From Sphingomonas sp. So64.6b (lineage in GTDB: Bacteria > Pseudomonadota > Alphaproteobacteria > Sphingomonadales > Sphingomonadaceae), in contig NZ_CP048817.1 in NCBI RefSeq assembly GCF_014171475.1, forward strand, positions 4,494,501 through 4,558,500: a stretch of DNA of 64,000 nucleotides, written 5' to 3'. Position numbers and translations under genes: made by a program. Under the pieces are notes generated by a model. The model had not been told where the DNA came from. It did not search any database and saw nothing but the letters and a program-made list of their open reading frames with translations. Each line of letters starts with the position of its first letter. Position 1 is the first letter of the stretch. Positions 53,457 through 61,849 of the stretch are shown piece after piece.

Positions 53457-54726
53457 GCTGTCCACCTCGGACGTATCGCAGCGCTACACGCCGATGCGAC
53501 GCTGGATATTTCTGGCGGTGCTGTTCCTGGTCGGCACATCCAGTTCAGTCGACCGGGTGGTGATTTCGGTGCTGCTCGAGCCGATCAAGCATGAATTCCA
53601 GGTGTCGGATGCCGAACTCGGACTGCTTAGCGGCCTCTCCTTCGCCTTGCTCTATTCGGTGCTGGGTTTGCCGATCGCGCGCTATGCCGACCGCGGCGAC
53701 CGCAAGCTGCTGATCACCGTTGCGATCAGCGTGTGGAGCGTGATGACCATGCTCTGCGCTGCTGCGACCGGCTTCTGGCACCTGCTCGCCGCGCGGATCG
53801 GGGTGGGCGTGGGTGAGGCGGGGGCGACGCCGCCGTCGCAATCGCTGATCGTCGATTATTTTCCTGCCGCTATGCGCGCCCGGGCGATCGGCATTTTCGC
53901 CACCTCGGGCACGGCCGGCTATCTGGTCGGGCTGTCGATCGGGTCGCAATTGGTGACGGCATTCGGCTGGCGCGTGACCCTGGTCGCGTTCGGAATGCCG
54001 GGGCTGCTGATCGCGGCGATCGTTTTCTTCGTGCTCGATGAGCCCCGGCGACAGGCGGGCGCGAAAGAGGCGGGCGCTGGCGAGAGCTTCGCTGTCTCGA
54101 TCCGGAAACTGGCGGCGAAACCGGCCTATGTGCGGCTGCTGATCGCCTCTACCCTTTACAGCTTCGCGGCTTATGGTTCGCTGGTGTTCGTGCCGTCCTA
54201 TCTGATCCGGGTGGTCGGTAGCCCGATCGCTACGGCGGGGCTCTATTACGGGATGAGTTCGGCCTTCGCGGTGCTGGTCGGCAGCCTCGCCGGCGGCTGG
54301 TTATGCGATGTGCTGGTCCGCCGCGACCGGCGCTGGACTGCGTGGTTTCCAGCGATCGGCTTCGGCCTGGCGGCGGTGCCGTGCATGGCGATGTTCCTGA
54401 TCGACGACCTGACATGGTTCCTCGTCGTCAGCACGATCGGCGGCGTGTTGCTCTATGCCTCGCTGCCGGCCTCCTTTGCCGCGATCCATGCGGTGTGCGG
54501 CAGCGCCCGGCGTGCCACCGCGATCGCGATCATGCTGTTCTTCGGCAATCTGCTCGGCTTCGGAGTGGGCCCGGTGGCGACGGGTGCGCTCAGCGATATG
54601 TTCAGTGCGGCCCATGGCCCGGCAGGCCTGCGCTATGCCTTGCTGATCGTGATGTCGCTGACGATCCCGACCGCGATCATCACGTTCCTCGCTGCGCGGC
54701 ACATGTCGGCCGATATGGAGGACTAG
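53434..54726 (+). CDS. MFS transporter (spinster/hexuronate-like)
   Basis: 430 residues, twelve helices. LLEPIKHEFQVSDAELGLLS and LGLPIARYADRGDRKLLITV carry the loop 2-3 motif of the major facilitator superfamily, and GVGVGEAGATPPSQSLIVDY is the spinster-type motif after helix 4. It begins within the end of the S9 peptidase gene, which suggests translational coupling. It probably moves the substrate or a breakdown product across the inner membrane. Its TAG overlaps the stop of the convergent GntR gene by four bases (CTAG). Confidence 0.92.
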   Translation: MGAIAGAELSTSDVSQRYTPMRRWIFLAVLFLVGTSSSVDRVVISVLLEPIKHEFQVSDAELGLLSGLSFALLYSVLGLPIARYADRGDRKLLITVAISVWSVMTMLCAAATGFWHLLAARIGVGVGEAGATPPSQSLIVDYFPAAMRARAIGIFATSGTAGYLVGLSIGSQLVTAFGWRVTLVAFGMPGLLIAAIVFFVLDEPRRQAGAKEAGAGESFAVSIRKLAAKPAYVRLLIASTLYSFAAYGSLVFVPSYLIRVVGSPIATAGLYYGMSSAFAVLVGSLAGGWLCDVLVRRDRRWTAWFPAIGFGLAAVPCMAMFLIDDLTWFLVVSTIGGVLLYASLPASFAAIHAVCGSARRATAIAIMLFFGNLLGFGVGPVATGALSDMFSAAHGPAGLRYALLIVMSLTIPTAIITFLAARHMSADMED

Positions 54727-55475
54727 CGGACCTTGCGTTCGTCGAGCGACAGTTCCGAGGTCGGTTTGCCGGAAATGAAGGTCTTCATCCGGTCGCGAAA
54801 CTCGTCGGAATGGAGATAGGCGAGTTCCTCGGCGCGGTCGGCATCGCCGGCGCGGATCGCCTCGATCATCTCCTGATGCTGCGCCACGACGATGTCGTAG
54901 TCGGCCAGGCTTGTACCATTCTGGCGGAAGGCGAGCAGCGAGAGGCGCATCACGCCGCGCAGCATCTTCGAGCAGTCGGCAGCCATATACTGATTGCCGC
55001 ACGCTTGGTTGATCGCGTCGTGGAATGCCCAGTTGGTCTCGACCACCAGTCGTGGATCGCCCGTCTCGCAGGCGCCGGCGAATTCGTTGTTCGCGCGTTC
55101 CAGCGCGTCCAGATGATGGGGGAGGCGGCGTTGCGCAGCCCAGCGTGTTGTCGCGCGCTCGTAGAGCTCCAGCGTTTCGATCAGCTGCGGGACCTGATCG
55201 AAATCCAGTGGCGCCACCCGTGCGCCCCGATTGGGCGCGAGCACGACGAGGCTATCGGCGGCGAGGCGGATCAGCGCCTCGCGGATGGGAGTGCGCGAAA
55301 AGCCGAGCTCCCGGCTGAACTGCACTTCGTCGAGCTCGGCATTGGGGGGAAGCTTGAGGCTCAGTATCTGTTCGCGCAGCAGCGAATAGACGCGCTGACC
55401 GCTCGACTGCCTGACCTCGTCCTCGCCTGCGCCGTCCTCGATCTCGATTGGTTCAACGGTCTTTTGTTTCGCCAT
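54723..55475 (-). CDS. GntR family regulator, FCD (FadR-type) subfamily
   Basis: 250 residues from the ATG at 55475. After an acidic leader, the winged helix reads VYSLLREQILSLKLPPNAEL and SRELGFSRTPIREALIRLAA. The FCD effector domain includes ETLELYERATTRWAAQR, VETNWAFHDAINQACGN and QHQEMIEAIRAGDADRAEEL with its metal-binding histidines. The gene is 13 bases after the ArgE-like gene and co-transcribed with it. An ATGTATACAT palindrome in the promoter region (56787-56796) is a plausible operator for autoregulation. The locus it serves is probably the AcnX/BKACE/TonB group. Confidence 0.93.
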   Translation of the reverse strand: MAKQKTVEPIEIEDGAGEDEVRQSSGQRVYSLLREQILSLKLPPNAELDEVQFSRELGFSRTPIREALIRLAADSLVVLAPNRGARVAPLDFDQVPQLIETLELYERATTRWAAQRRLPHHLDALERANNEFAGACETGDPRLVVETNWAFHDAINQACGNQYMAADCSKMLRGVMRLSLLAFRQNGTSLADYDIVVAQHQEMIEAIRAGDADRAEELAYLHSDEFRDRMKTFISGKPTSELSLDERKVR

Positions 55476-55488
55476 CCCTGAGCCCCCC

Positions 55489-56685
55489 TCAACCAACCCG
55501 GACGAATGACACTAGCCTTGAGATGAAGCGGGCGCCCGCCTCCATCTGGCTGAGTTCGATGAACTCGTCCGGTCGATGTGCCTGCGTTATCGATCCCGGG
55601 CCGCATATGACAGTGGAAAGGCCCGCCTGCTGAAACTGTCCGGCCTCCGCACCGTAGGAAACCGCGCTGCCCGGCATATTCGCACCGCTCAACATGGCCG
55701 AGAGGCGCTCGGCCGCGCCTTCCGGTTCGCGACGAAGTGAGGGCACCTTGGCCAGCCGCTCCACCATGATGCCGGTATCGTCGCCTTCCGCCGCTAGGCG
55801 CTGCCGGGCCTGTTCGACCGCCGCCCAGAAGGGGGCGAGCACCTCTTCCGCGTCGCGATCGGGCACGCAGCGCAGGTCGAAGGTGAAGCGGCATTCGCGC
55901 GCGAGAATGTTGGGCGCGGTGCCGCCATGGATGGTGCCGACCGTCAGCGTCGACCAGGGCGGATCGAAATGCTGATCTCGGTGGTGCGTCTCCGACTCTG
56001 CGATGCGGGCGAGCGTCGACAGCAGGTCGATCGCGACCATGTTGGCCGAGATGCCCTCGGTCACCAAGCTGGAATGCGCCTCGCGGCCCGTGACCACCAC
56101 CTCGTAGAGCTGGATGCTCTTGTGGCTGTTGACGATCTGCATGTTGGTCGGCTCGCCGACGATCGCCGCCATCGGGGTGTAGCCGAGGTCGAGGATATTG
56201 CGGATCAGATCCGGCGCGCCGAGGCACCCGACCTCCTCGTCATAAGAGAAGGCGAGGTGCACCGGGCGCTCCAACTGCTCGTTCGCGAGCAGCGGCACGG
56301 CGGCCATGGCCAGCGCGAGAAACCCCTTCATGTCGCTGGTGCCTCGGCCATAGAGACGACCGTCGCGCTCGATCAGTTCGAACGGGTCGGAACTCCATGG
56401 CTGGTCGACCACGGGCACGACATCGGTGTGGCCCGACAGGATGATTCCGCCCGCGGTGCCCTGTCCGACTGTCGCCAGCAGGTTCGCTTTGGTACCGTCC
56501 GCGTTGGCCACGCGGAGTGCGGTGATGCCGTGATCGGCGAGATAGGACTCTACATAGGCGATCAGCGCGAGGTTCGAATCCGCGGAGGTGGTGTCGAACG
56601 ACACCAGTCTCGCGAGGATGTCGATCGCTTCGCGCGCAATGGAGTCGCATCCCGCGAGCGCGGGCTTGTTGATGGCGGATTGCAC
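55489..56685 (-). CDS. argE: ArgE-type N-acyl-amino acid deacylase (M20 family)
   Basis: 398 residues from a GTG at 56685, preceded by AAGGGGAATAGGA; an upstream GTG at 56742 has no such site. M20 zinc motifs: LSGHTDVVPV with the GHTD ligand, RLYGRGTSDMKGFLALAM, FSYDEEVGCLGAPDLI and VGEPTNMQIVNSHKS, then a dimerisation domain (RDQHFDPPWSTLTVGTIHGG). Closest in type to acetylornithine deacetylase, which cleaves N-acetyl from ornithine. Here, beside a GntR regulator and the catabolic locus rather than arginine genes, it may remove an acyl group from a modified amino acid. Confidence 0.88.
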   Translation of the reverse strand: MQSAINKPALAGCDSIAREAIDILARLVSFDTTSADSNLALIAYVESYLADHGITALRVANADGTKANLLATVGQGTAGGIILSGHTDVVPVVDQPWSSDPFELIERDGRLYGRGTSDMKGFLALAMAAVPLLANEQLERPVHLAFSYDEEVGCLGAPDLIRNILDLGYTPMAAIVGEPTNMQIVNSHKSIQLYEVVVTGREAHSSLVTEGISANMVAIDLLSTLARIAESETHHRDQHFDPPWSTLTVGTIHGGTAPNILARECRFTFDLRCVPDRDAEEVLAPFWAAVEQARQRLAAEGDDTGIMVERLAKVPSLRREPEGAAERLSAMLSGANMPGSAVSYGAEAGQFQQAGLSTVICGPGSITQAHRPDEFIELSQMEAGARFISRLVSFVRVG

Positions 56686-57167
56686 GATTGTCCTATTCCC
56701 CTTGGCCGGGACGAATGGGAGCGGCGCGGCGGCGCTTCCCACGACACGATCGAGTCATTCTTCCGCCCCGCAAATCTCAACAAATCATGTATACATATTG
56801 TATTCTAGCGGTACACAGTCAACCGATATTTCGGCCGTAGGAGACCTCGTGAAGATTGCTGCCGGCGACTTCGTTGCCGGCTCGCGGCGAGGCAAGGCCT
56901 TGGGCGATTTGTACGCCTGCAGACGCGGGAAGCTAACAGCAGGTTGATTACCCTGACCTTCGCATCTGCGCCGCGCGCAACTAATATTCGAATAAAAATA
57001 ATATTTGCGAAAACGAAAATTGCTGTTACGCTCTGATTCGGTGGTCATGGGATTGAGAAAAATGCGGCTTTGTCCGCGGTATCTCAACGTATTCGTTTTC
57101 CATCATATTTTTCGAACCGCCGGTCAGCGGCGGTCGAGGAGCCGTGTCAAATCGCGAAAGGGTCAAT
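56686..57167. promoter_or_regulatory. 480-bp divergent control region, ArgE/GntR versus TonB receptor
   Basis: No gene recognised. It contains the perfect palindrome ATGTATACAT (56787-56796), a GntR/FCD-type operator candidate about 100 bases before the argE start. A hairpin GCCGGCGAC-TTC-GTTGCCGGC lies at 56861-56881. An AT-rich stretch (56981-57025) holds ATATTCGAATAAA (56984-56996), whose core TATTCGAATA is palindromic and recurs with one mismatch before the dipeptidase gene at 63802. The ribosome site of the TonB receptor gene is GAAAGG. Confidence 0.55.
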
Positions 57168-59576
57168 ATGAACGGGCAGAAACTTACGCCGTACACGCGC
57201 CACAAGCTCCTAAGGATCACACTTGGCGCGGCGGCATTCGGCTCGAGCAATATCTCCGTGGCCCATGCGCAAGATGTGCCGGTAGAACAGGCATCGACCG
57301 ACAACGGCATCGGTGGCGATATCGTGGTGACGGCGCGCAAGCGCGAAGAAACGCTCAGTGACGTGCCGATCTCGGCGGCGGCGATCGATTCCAATATCAT
57401 CGAAAAGTCGAGCATCGCCGATATCTTCGAGACTCAGTACATCGTTCCCGGGCTGCTGATCGACAAGGGTAATGGCAACGAGAATACCGTGACGATCCGC
57501 GGTGCCGGGTCGGCCGTGCTCGGCGTCGGTGTCGAGCCATCGAGCGCGTTGCACGTTGACGGCGTCTTCGTTTCTCGCCTCACATCGCTCAACGCCGCCT
57601 ATCTCGATGTCGAGCGCGTCGAAGTGCTGCGCGGCCCGCAAGGCACGTTATATGGCCGCAACTCGATCGGCGGCACGATCAATATCATCTCGAAGCGTCC
57701 TACGGCGGCCCCGGAATTCCGCTTCGAGGGAGAGGCGGGCAGCTTCGGCCATATCAAAGCGCAGGGGATCGCAAGTGGCCCGATCGCCGGCGACTCCGTG
57801 CTGGCGCGCGTTGCCGTCCAGCAGGTCAGCGAAAGCGGCTATCTCGACAACATCGCCACCGGCCGCAAATACGGCAAGGTCGATCATTTCAGCGTGCGTG
57901 GATCGGTCCTCACGCACCTCGACCCCACCAAGGACTTCATTGTCCATGTCGATTACGATCGGCAGCGCGATGACGGGCAGGGACAACGCGGCGTCGGCAT
58001 CGGCCTCGATCCCAAGGATCGTTTCGATTTGCGCACGCTCGGCGCGCTTGAGCCCCGCGGTCCTTATGAGATCGGCAACGACCTGCAGAATTTCGCCAAT
58101 ACCGATGTGTTCGGGGTCAGCGGCCAGTTCGACTGGACGATGGATCGGATCGGCTTTCGCTCGATCACCGGCTTTCGCAAGGACAAGAGCCGAGCGCAGA
58201 CGGACCTCGACGCCAGTTCGGTCAGTCTCGGCAATAACCGGGTCGACAATGACGGCAGGCAGTTCACCCAGGAGATCCAGCTCTTCAGTCGCGGCAAGAG
58301 CAGGCTCGACTGGCTGGTTGGCGCTTTCTTCTTCAACGATAAATCCGAGTACGGCTTTACTCAGGCGCTCAATATCGCTCATGACGCACGTGTAGGGGCT
58401 GGTTTCCTGGGACTTGGCGGCCTTGGTGGGTTCGTGCGCCCGCCGGCTTCCGATCCGGCAACCTGGGCCACGGTCAGCGCCGAGGCCCAATCGGTACGTA
58501 CAAACAGCTTCGCGGTGTTTGCCAATACCACCTACAACTTTACCGACTGGCTGAGCCTCAACGGTGGCGTTCGCTACAGCACAGAGACGAAGCGTTTCGG
58601 CGCCCGCGCCGCCAATATCTACGTCGATCCCGGCCTCGGTCCGGTGCGGGTCGGTACGACCACGATTCCGTTTACCGTTATCCCCACGACGCTCGACGCG
58701 GAGCGCGACAATGCGACCCTGCGCCAACATTACAATAATTTCCTGCCTAGCGTGACCTTGTCAGCCAAGCCGATCCCGGAACTGATGATGTACGCGACCT
58801 ATTCGCAGGGCTTTCATTCGGGTGGCGTGAATCTGCGCCTGTCGAAAGCACCGCTGGCTGACGCGGCATTCAACCCGGAAAAGGCGAAGAATTACGAACT
58901 GGGCATGAAGGGCGATTTCCTGAATGGCCGGCTGCGCGCCAATCTGGCGATCTATCAACTCGACTATACCGATCGACAGGTTTCTTCGGTCTTCCCGGAT
59001 CCACTGACGGGGATCATCCGCAACATTACATTGAACGGCGTCGCGACACGCTCGCGCGGGCTTGAATTCGATATGTCGGTGCGCGTCAGTGAGGAGTTGA
59101 GTTTTATCGGGTCGGCCGGGCTGATCAAGACGAAGGTGCTGCGCGACACCCGGCCGATCGACCCTGCAGATCCGAGCAAAGGCAATGCGGTCGTGGACGT
59201 GTCAGGCGAGAATGTCGAATTGAACGGCGTACCCAAGAAGATGTTCAGCCTGATCGGCAATTATAGCCGGTCGATCTCCGACAGCCTCACCTTCGATGGA
59301 TCGCTCACTTGGGCATGGCGCGCCCGCACTCCGATCTATTCGAATGTCGGGGGCACCTCAACACTCGACCCGAACCTTGCGATCCCGGCCTATCACCTGG
59401 TCAACGGCCAGCTCCAGATCCGCGGTGCGGACAATGGCTGGGGCGTCGGACTTTACGCCAAGAACCTGCTGAACAAAGTCTACTATAACAGCTTGTTCGC
59501 GGGCAGCTTCGCCGTCCGCCGGGAATTCGTCGCGCCACCGCGCGAATTGGGCGTTCGGGTCTTCAAGTCCTTTTGA
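57168..59576 (+). CDS. TonB-dependent receptor (D-amino acid cluster)
   Basis: 802 residues from the ATG at 57168 (GAAAGGG eight bases upstream). Signal peptide ends at SVAHAQD. DIVVTARKREETLSDVPISA is the TonB-box region, followed by NTVTIRGAGSAVLGVGVEPS, VEVLRGPQGTLYGRNSIGGT and INIISKRP in the plug and a barrel ending VRVFKSF. This is the iron-complex/oligo-substrate type with the LYGRNSIGGTINI pattern common in sphingomonad catabolic loci. It starts the rightward operon with an FAD enzyme and a serine hydrolase, so it probably imports their substrate. Confidence 0.93.
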   Translation: MNGQKLTPYTRHKLLRITLGAAAFGSSNISVAHAQDVPVEQASTDNGIGGDIVVTARKREETLSDVPISAAAIDSNIIEKSSIADIFETQYIVPGLLIDKGNGNENTVTIRGAGSAVLGVGVEPSSALHVDGVFVSRLTSLNAAYLDVERVEVLRGPQGTLYGRNSIGGTINIISKRPTAAPEFRFEGEAGSFGHIKAQGIASGPIAGDSVLARVAVQQVSESGYLDNIATGRKYGKVDHFSVRGSVLTHLDPTKDFIVHVDYDRQRDDGQGQRGVGIGLDPKDRFDLRTLGALEPRGPYEIGNDLQNFANTDVFGVSGQFDWTMDRIGFRSITGFRKDKSRAQTDLDASSVSLGNNRVDNDGRQFTQEIQLFSRGKSRLDWLVGAFFFNDKSEYGFTQALNIAHDARVGAGFLGLGGLGGFVRPPASDPATWATVSAEAQSVRTNSFAVFANTTYNFTDWLSLNGGVRYSTETKRFGARAANIYVDPGLGPVRVGTTTIPFTVIPTTLDAERDNATLRQHYNNFLPSVTLSAKPIPELMMYATYSQGFHSGGVNLRLSKAPLADAAFNPEKAKNYELGMKGDFLNGRLRANLAIYQLDYTDRQVSSVFPDPLTGIIRNITLNGVATRSRGLEFDMSVRVSEELSFIGSAGLIKTKVLRDTRPIDPADPSKGNAVVDVSGENVELNGVPKKMFSLIGNYSRSISDSLTFDGSLTWAWRARTPIYSNVGGTSTLDPNLAIPAYHLVNGQLQIRGADNGWGVGLYAKNLLNKVYYNSLFAGSFAVRREFVAPPRELGVRVFKSF

Positions 59577-59660
59577 CCTTAACCAACCGGGGCGCCGCGG
59601 CCGATCAGGGCGGCGGCGATCCCGCTGCATCCTTATTCCAATTGGAGCTGCGCCGATTTT

Positions 59661-60776
59661 ATGTCCGGCCTGAAGCATATACTCGTCATTGGCGGCGGCA
59701 TCGCCGGTGCCTCTATCGCCTATGAGGCGGCGGCAACTCACCGCGTGACTCTGGTCGAGACCGAAGCTGCCCTCGGCTATCACGCTACCGGCCGATCGGC
59801 CGCGATGTACCTCGCCGGATATGGTAATGAGGTCATCCGCGAACTCACCGTCGCGAGCCGGTCTTTCTTCCAGGAGCCGCCGCCCGGGTTTGCCGCAGCA
59901 CCGATTCTGAAACGACGCGGCTTGCTGACGATTGCCGAGCCCGGGGACGAGGCGCGGCTGGACGGGCCGGAATTCCGCGGTCAGGAATCACTGACACCCG
60001 CTCACGCGCAGGCGGTCGTACCTTGCCTTCGGGCCGACACGATTGTGGCTGCGATGTTCGACCGCGATGCGGCGGACATCGACGTCGATCTGCTACATCA
60101 GGGCTATGTCCGCGCCGCACGCGCCCGCGGCGTCACGATCCTGTCAAACGAGAATATCGTATCGGCAGGCCGGGCTGACGGCGGGTGGTCGATCGATACG
60201 TCTGCCGGACCGATCGCGGCGGATGTGGTGATCAATGCGGGCGGCGCCTGGGCTGACCAGATCGCAGGTCTTTTCGGCGCGGCACCGGTCGGCCTTTCCG
60301 CCATGCGTCGAACCGCCGTGCTCATCGACCCGCCGGCCCTGGCCGAATTCGACCGCTGGCCGATGGTCATGACGGCAAAGGAAGATCTCTATTTCAAGCC
60401 CGATGCCGGGATGCTGCTGGTGTCGCCGGCCGACGAGACGCCGACCGAACCGTGCGACGCTCAGCCCGACGAATGGGATGTCGCCGTCGCGATCGACCGG
60501 CTGCAGACGATCAGCGATGTACCCGTGCGCCACATCGCCCATCGCTGGGCGGGCCTGCGCACCTTCGCGCCGGACCGAGCCCCGGTCGTCGGTTACGATC
60601 CTGCGCTGCCCGACTTTTTCTGGTTTGCCGGGCAGGGCGGCTATGGTCTGCAGATGGCGCCTGCCCTGGCGCGCCTCGGCGCAAGTCTGCTCAATGGCGC
60701 TGCCGATCTGGGCGGCCTCGACTCTCTTGTCCATCGCTTGGCGCCGGATCGGTGCGGGCTTGCTGCAACGTCCTGA
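59661..60776 (+). CDS. FAD-dependent D-amino acid dehydrogenase, D-arginine dehydrogenase (DauA)-like
   Basis: 371 residues, matching the 375-residue DauA family. FAD motif VIGGGIAGASIAYEAAA at residues 10-26, then GYHATGRSAAMYLAGYGNEV, DRDAADIDVDLLHQGYVRAA, VVINAGGAWADQIAGL, YFKPDAGMLLVSPADETPTE, HRWAGLRTFAPDRAPVVGYD and WFAGQGGYGLQMAPALARLG. These blocks line up closely with what I recall of Pseudomonas D-arginine dehydrogenase, which oxidises D-amino acids to imino acids. In that system the partner DauB is an OCD-family enzyme, and an OCD gene is also present here, convergent at 61850. The actual D-amino acid is unknown. Confidence 0.85.
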   Translation: MSGLKHILVIGGGIAGASIAYEAAATHRVTLVETEAALGYHATGRSAAMYLAGYGNEVIRELTVASRSFFQEPPPGFAAAPILKRRGLLTIAEPGDEARLDGPEFRGQESLTPAHAQAVVPCLRADTIVAAMFDRDAADIDVDLLHQGYVRAARARGVTILSNENIVSAGRADGGWSIDTSAGPIAADVVINAGGAWADQIAGLFGAAPVGLSAMRRTAVLIDPPALAEFDRWPMVMTAKEDLYFKPDAGMLLVSPADETPTEPCDAQPDEWDVAVAIDRLQTISDVPVRHIAHRWAGLRTFAPDRAPVVGYDPALPDFFWFAGQGGYGLQMAPALARLGASLLNGAADLGGLDSLVHRLAPDRCGLAATS

Positions 60777-60796
60777 CCCAACAAAGGAACTATCCC

Positions 60797-61789
60797 ATGC
60801 GATCAATCCTGTTTCGTATTGCTGCGCTCAGCCTTCCGCTGGCCGTTTCCTGCCCGGCCATCGCTGCAGTCGAAAAATCGGCCGGCGCGTCACTTCAGGC
60901 AAGCATCGCGGCGTTCGAAAAGGGAACCGGCGGCAAGGTCGGATTTTCCGCGCGTCACCTCGAAAGCGGCGACGAGGTATCGTATAACGGCGACGAATAT
61001 TTTCCGATGGCGAGTACCATGAAGGTCGCGGTCGCCACGCTGGTGATGAACCGCGTTGATCGCGGCGAAGTCGAACTGACCCAGATGATCACCGTCGAGC
61101 CGAAGTTCCTTGAGCAATCCGGGCCGGTAGCCGAATCCGTGATGCATCCCGGCATCTCGCTGTCGGTCGCCAATCTGCTCGAACTCATGCTGACCAAGAG
61201 CAACAATACCGCCACCGACATGATGGTCCGCCTCGCCGGGGGTCCGGCAGCGGTGACCGCATGGCTCCGCGACAATGGCATCAAGGGCCAGAATGTCGAT
61301 CACGACACGCATGGCCTGCTGCTGAAATTCTACGACTTGCCCGCCGACAAGCCGTTCCTCACATCCTTTATGGCGAAGGCCGCACAGGACCCGAAAATCT
61401 TCGATACCATCTATCAGGACAAGCCCGCGTTCGACGCGGATGTGCAGGACAGCTCGACACCGAAGGCGATGAACCTGCTGCTGACCAAGCTGTTTTCCGG
61501 CAAACTCATCAGCCCGGCGAGCACGCTTTTCCTGCGCGGCGTGATGGAGCGGTGCACGACCGGTCCCGAACGATTGAAGGGCATGTTGCCGGTGGGAACG
61601 ACGGTCGCGCACAAGACCGGCACGCTCGGCGGCTCGGCAAATGATGTCGGCCTGATCACACTCCCCGGCGAACGCGGCCATGTGATCATTTCGGTCTATG
61701 TGAAAGGGGCGACCCAGCCTTCCGCCGCGCGCGACAAGGCGATCGCCGAGAGTTCACGGGCCGCTTACGACTATTTCCTGTATCGGTAA
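60797..61789 (+). CDS. Exported class A beta-lactamase-like serine hydrolase
   Basis: 330 residues, signal peptide ending near CPAIAAV; ribosome site AAAGGAAC. The motifs of class A serine enzymes are present: MASTMK (Ser73, Lys76), the SxN loop KSNNTA (Ser135, Asn137) and HKTGT (Lys273). Between residues 138 and 249 there is no glutamate at all, so the omega-loop general base (Glu166 in standard numbering) is missing. The segment before STP is also longer than usual. It may therefore be a D-peptidase or esterase-like relative rather than a true beta-lactamase. It is 20 bases downstream of the DauA-like gene. Confidence 0.85.
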   Translation: MRSILFRIAALSLPLAVSCPAIAAVEKSAGASLQASIAAFEKGTGGKVGFSARHLESGDEVSYNGDEYFPMASTMKVAVATLVMNRVDRGEVELTQMITVEPKFLEQSGPVAESVMHPGISLSVANLLELMLTKSNNTATDMMVRLAGGPAAVTAWLRDNGIKGQNVDHDTHGLLLKFYDLPADKPFLTSFMAKAAQDPKIFDTIYQDKPAFDADVQDSSTPKAMNLLLTKLFSGKLISPASTLFLRGVMERCTTGPERLKGMLPVGTTVAHKTGTLGGSANDVGLITLPGERGHVIISVYVKGATQPSAARDKAIAESSRAAYDYFLYR

Positions 61790-61797
61790 CCCAGCAT

Positions 61798-61824
61798 GGA
61801 TAGGCGCGCTCACCGCGCTTATCC
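61798..61824. terminator. Bidirectional stem-loop between convergent genes
   Basis: GGATAGGCGCG and CGCGCTTATCC pair at ten of eleven positions around a CTCAC loop. It sits nine bases after the serine hydrolase stop and 25 before the OCD stop, so it can end both transcripts. Confidence 0.6.
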
Positions 61825-61849
61825 AAGCCTGTCGGCGCGGATCGACCAG

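Noticed and set aside
60797..61789. Straightforward annotation as an antibiotic-resistance beta-lactamase
   Set aside because: The omega-loop glutamate is absent and the neighbours are D-amino acid catabolism genes, so resistance is not supported by the sequence.
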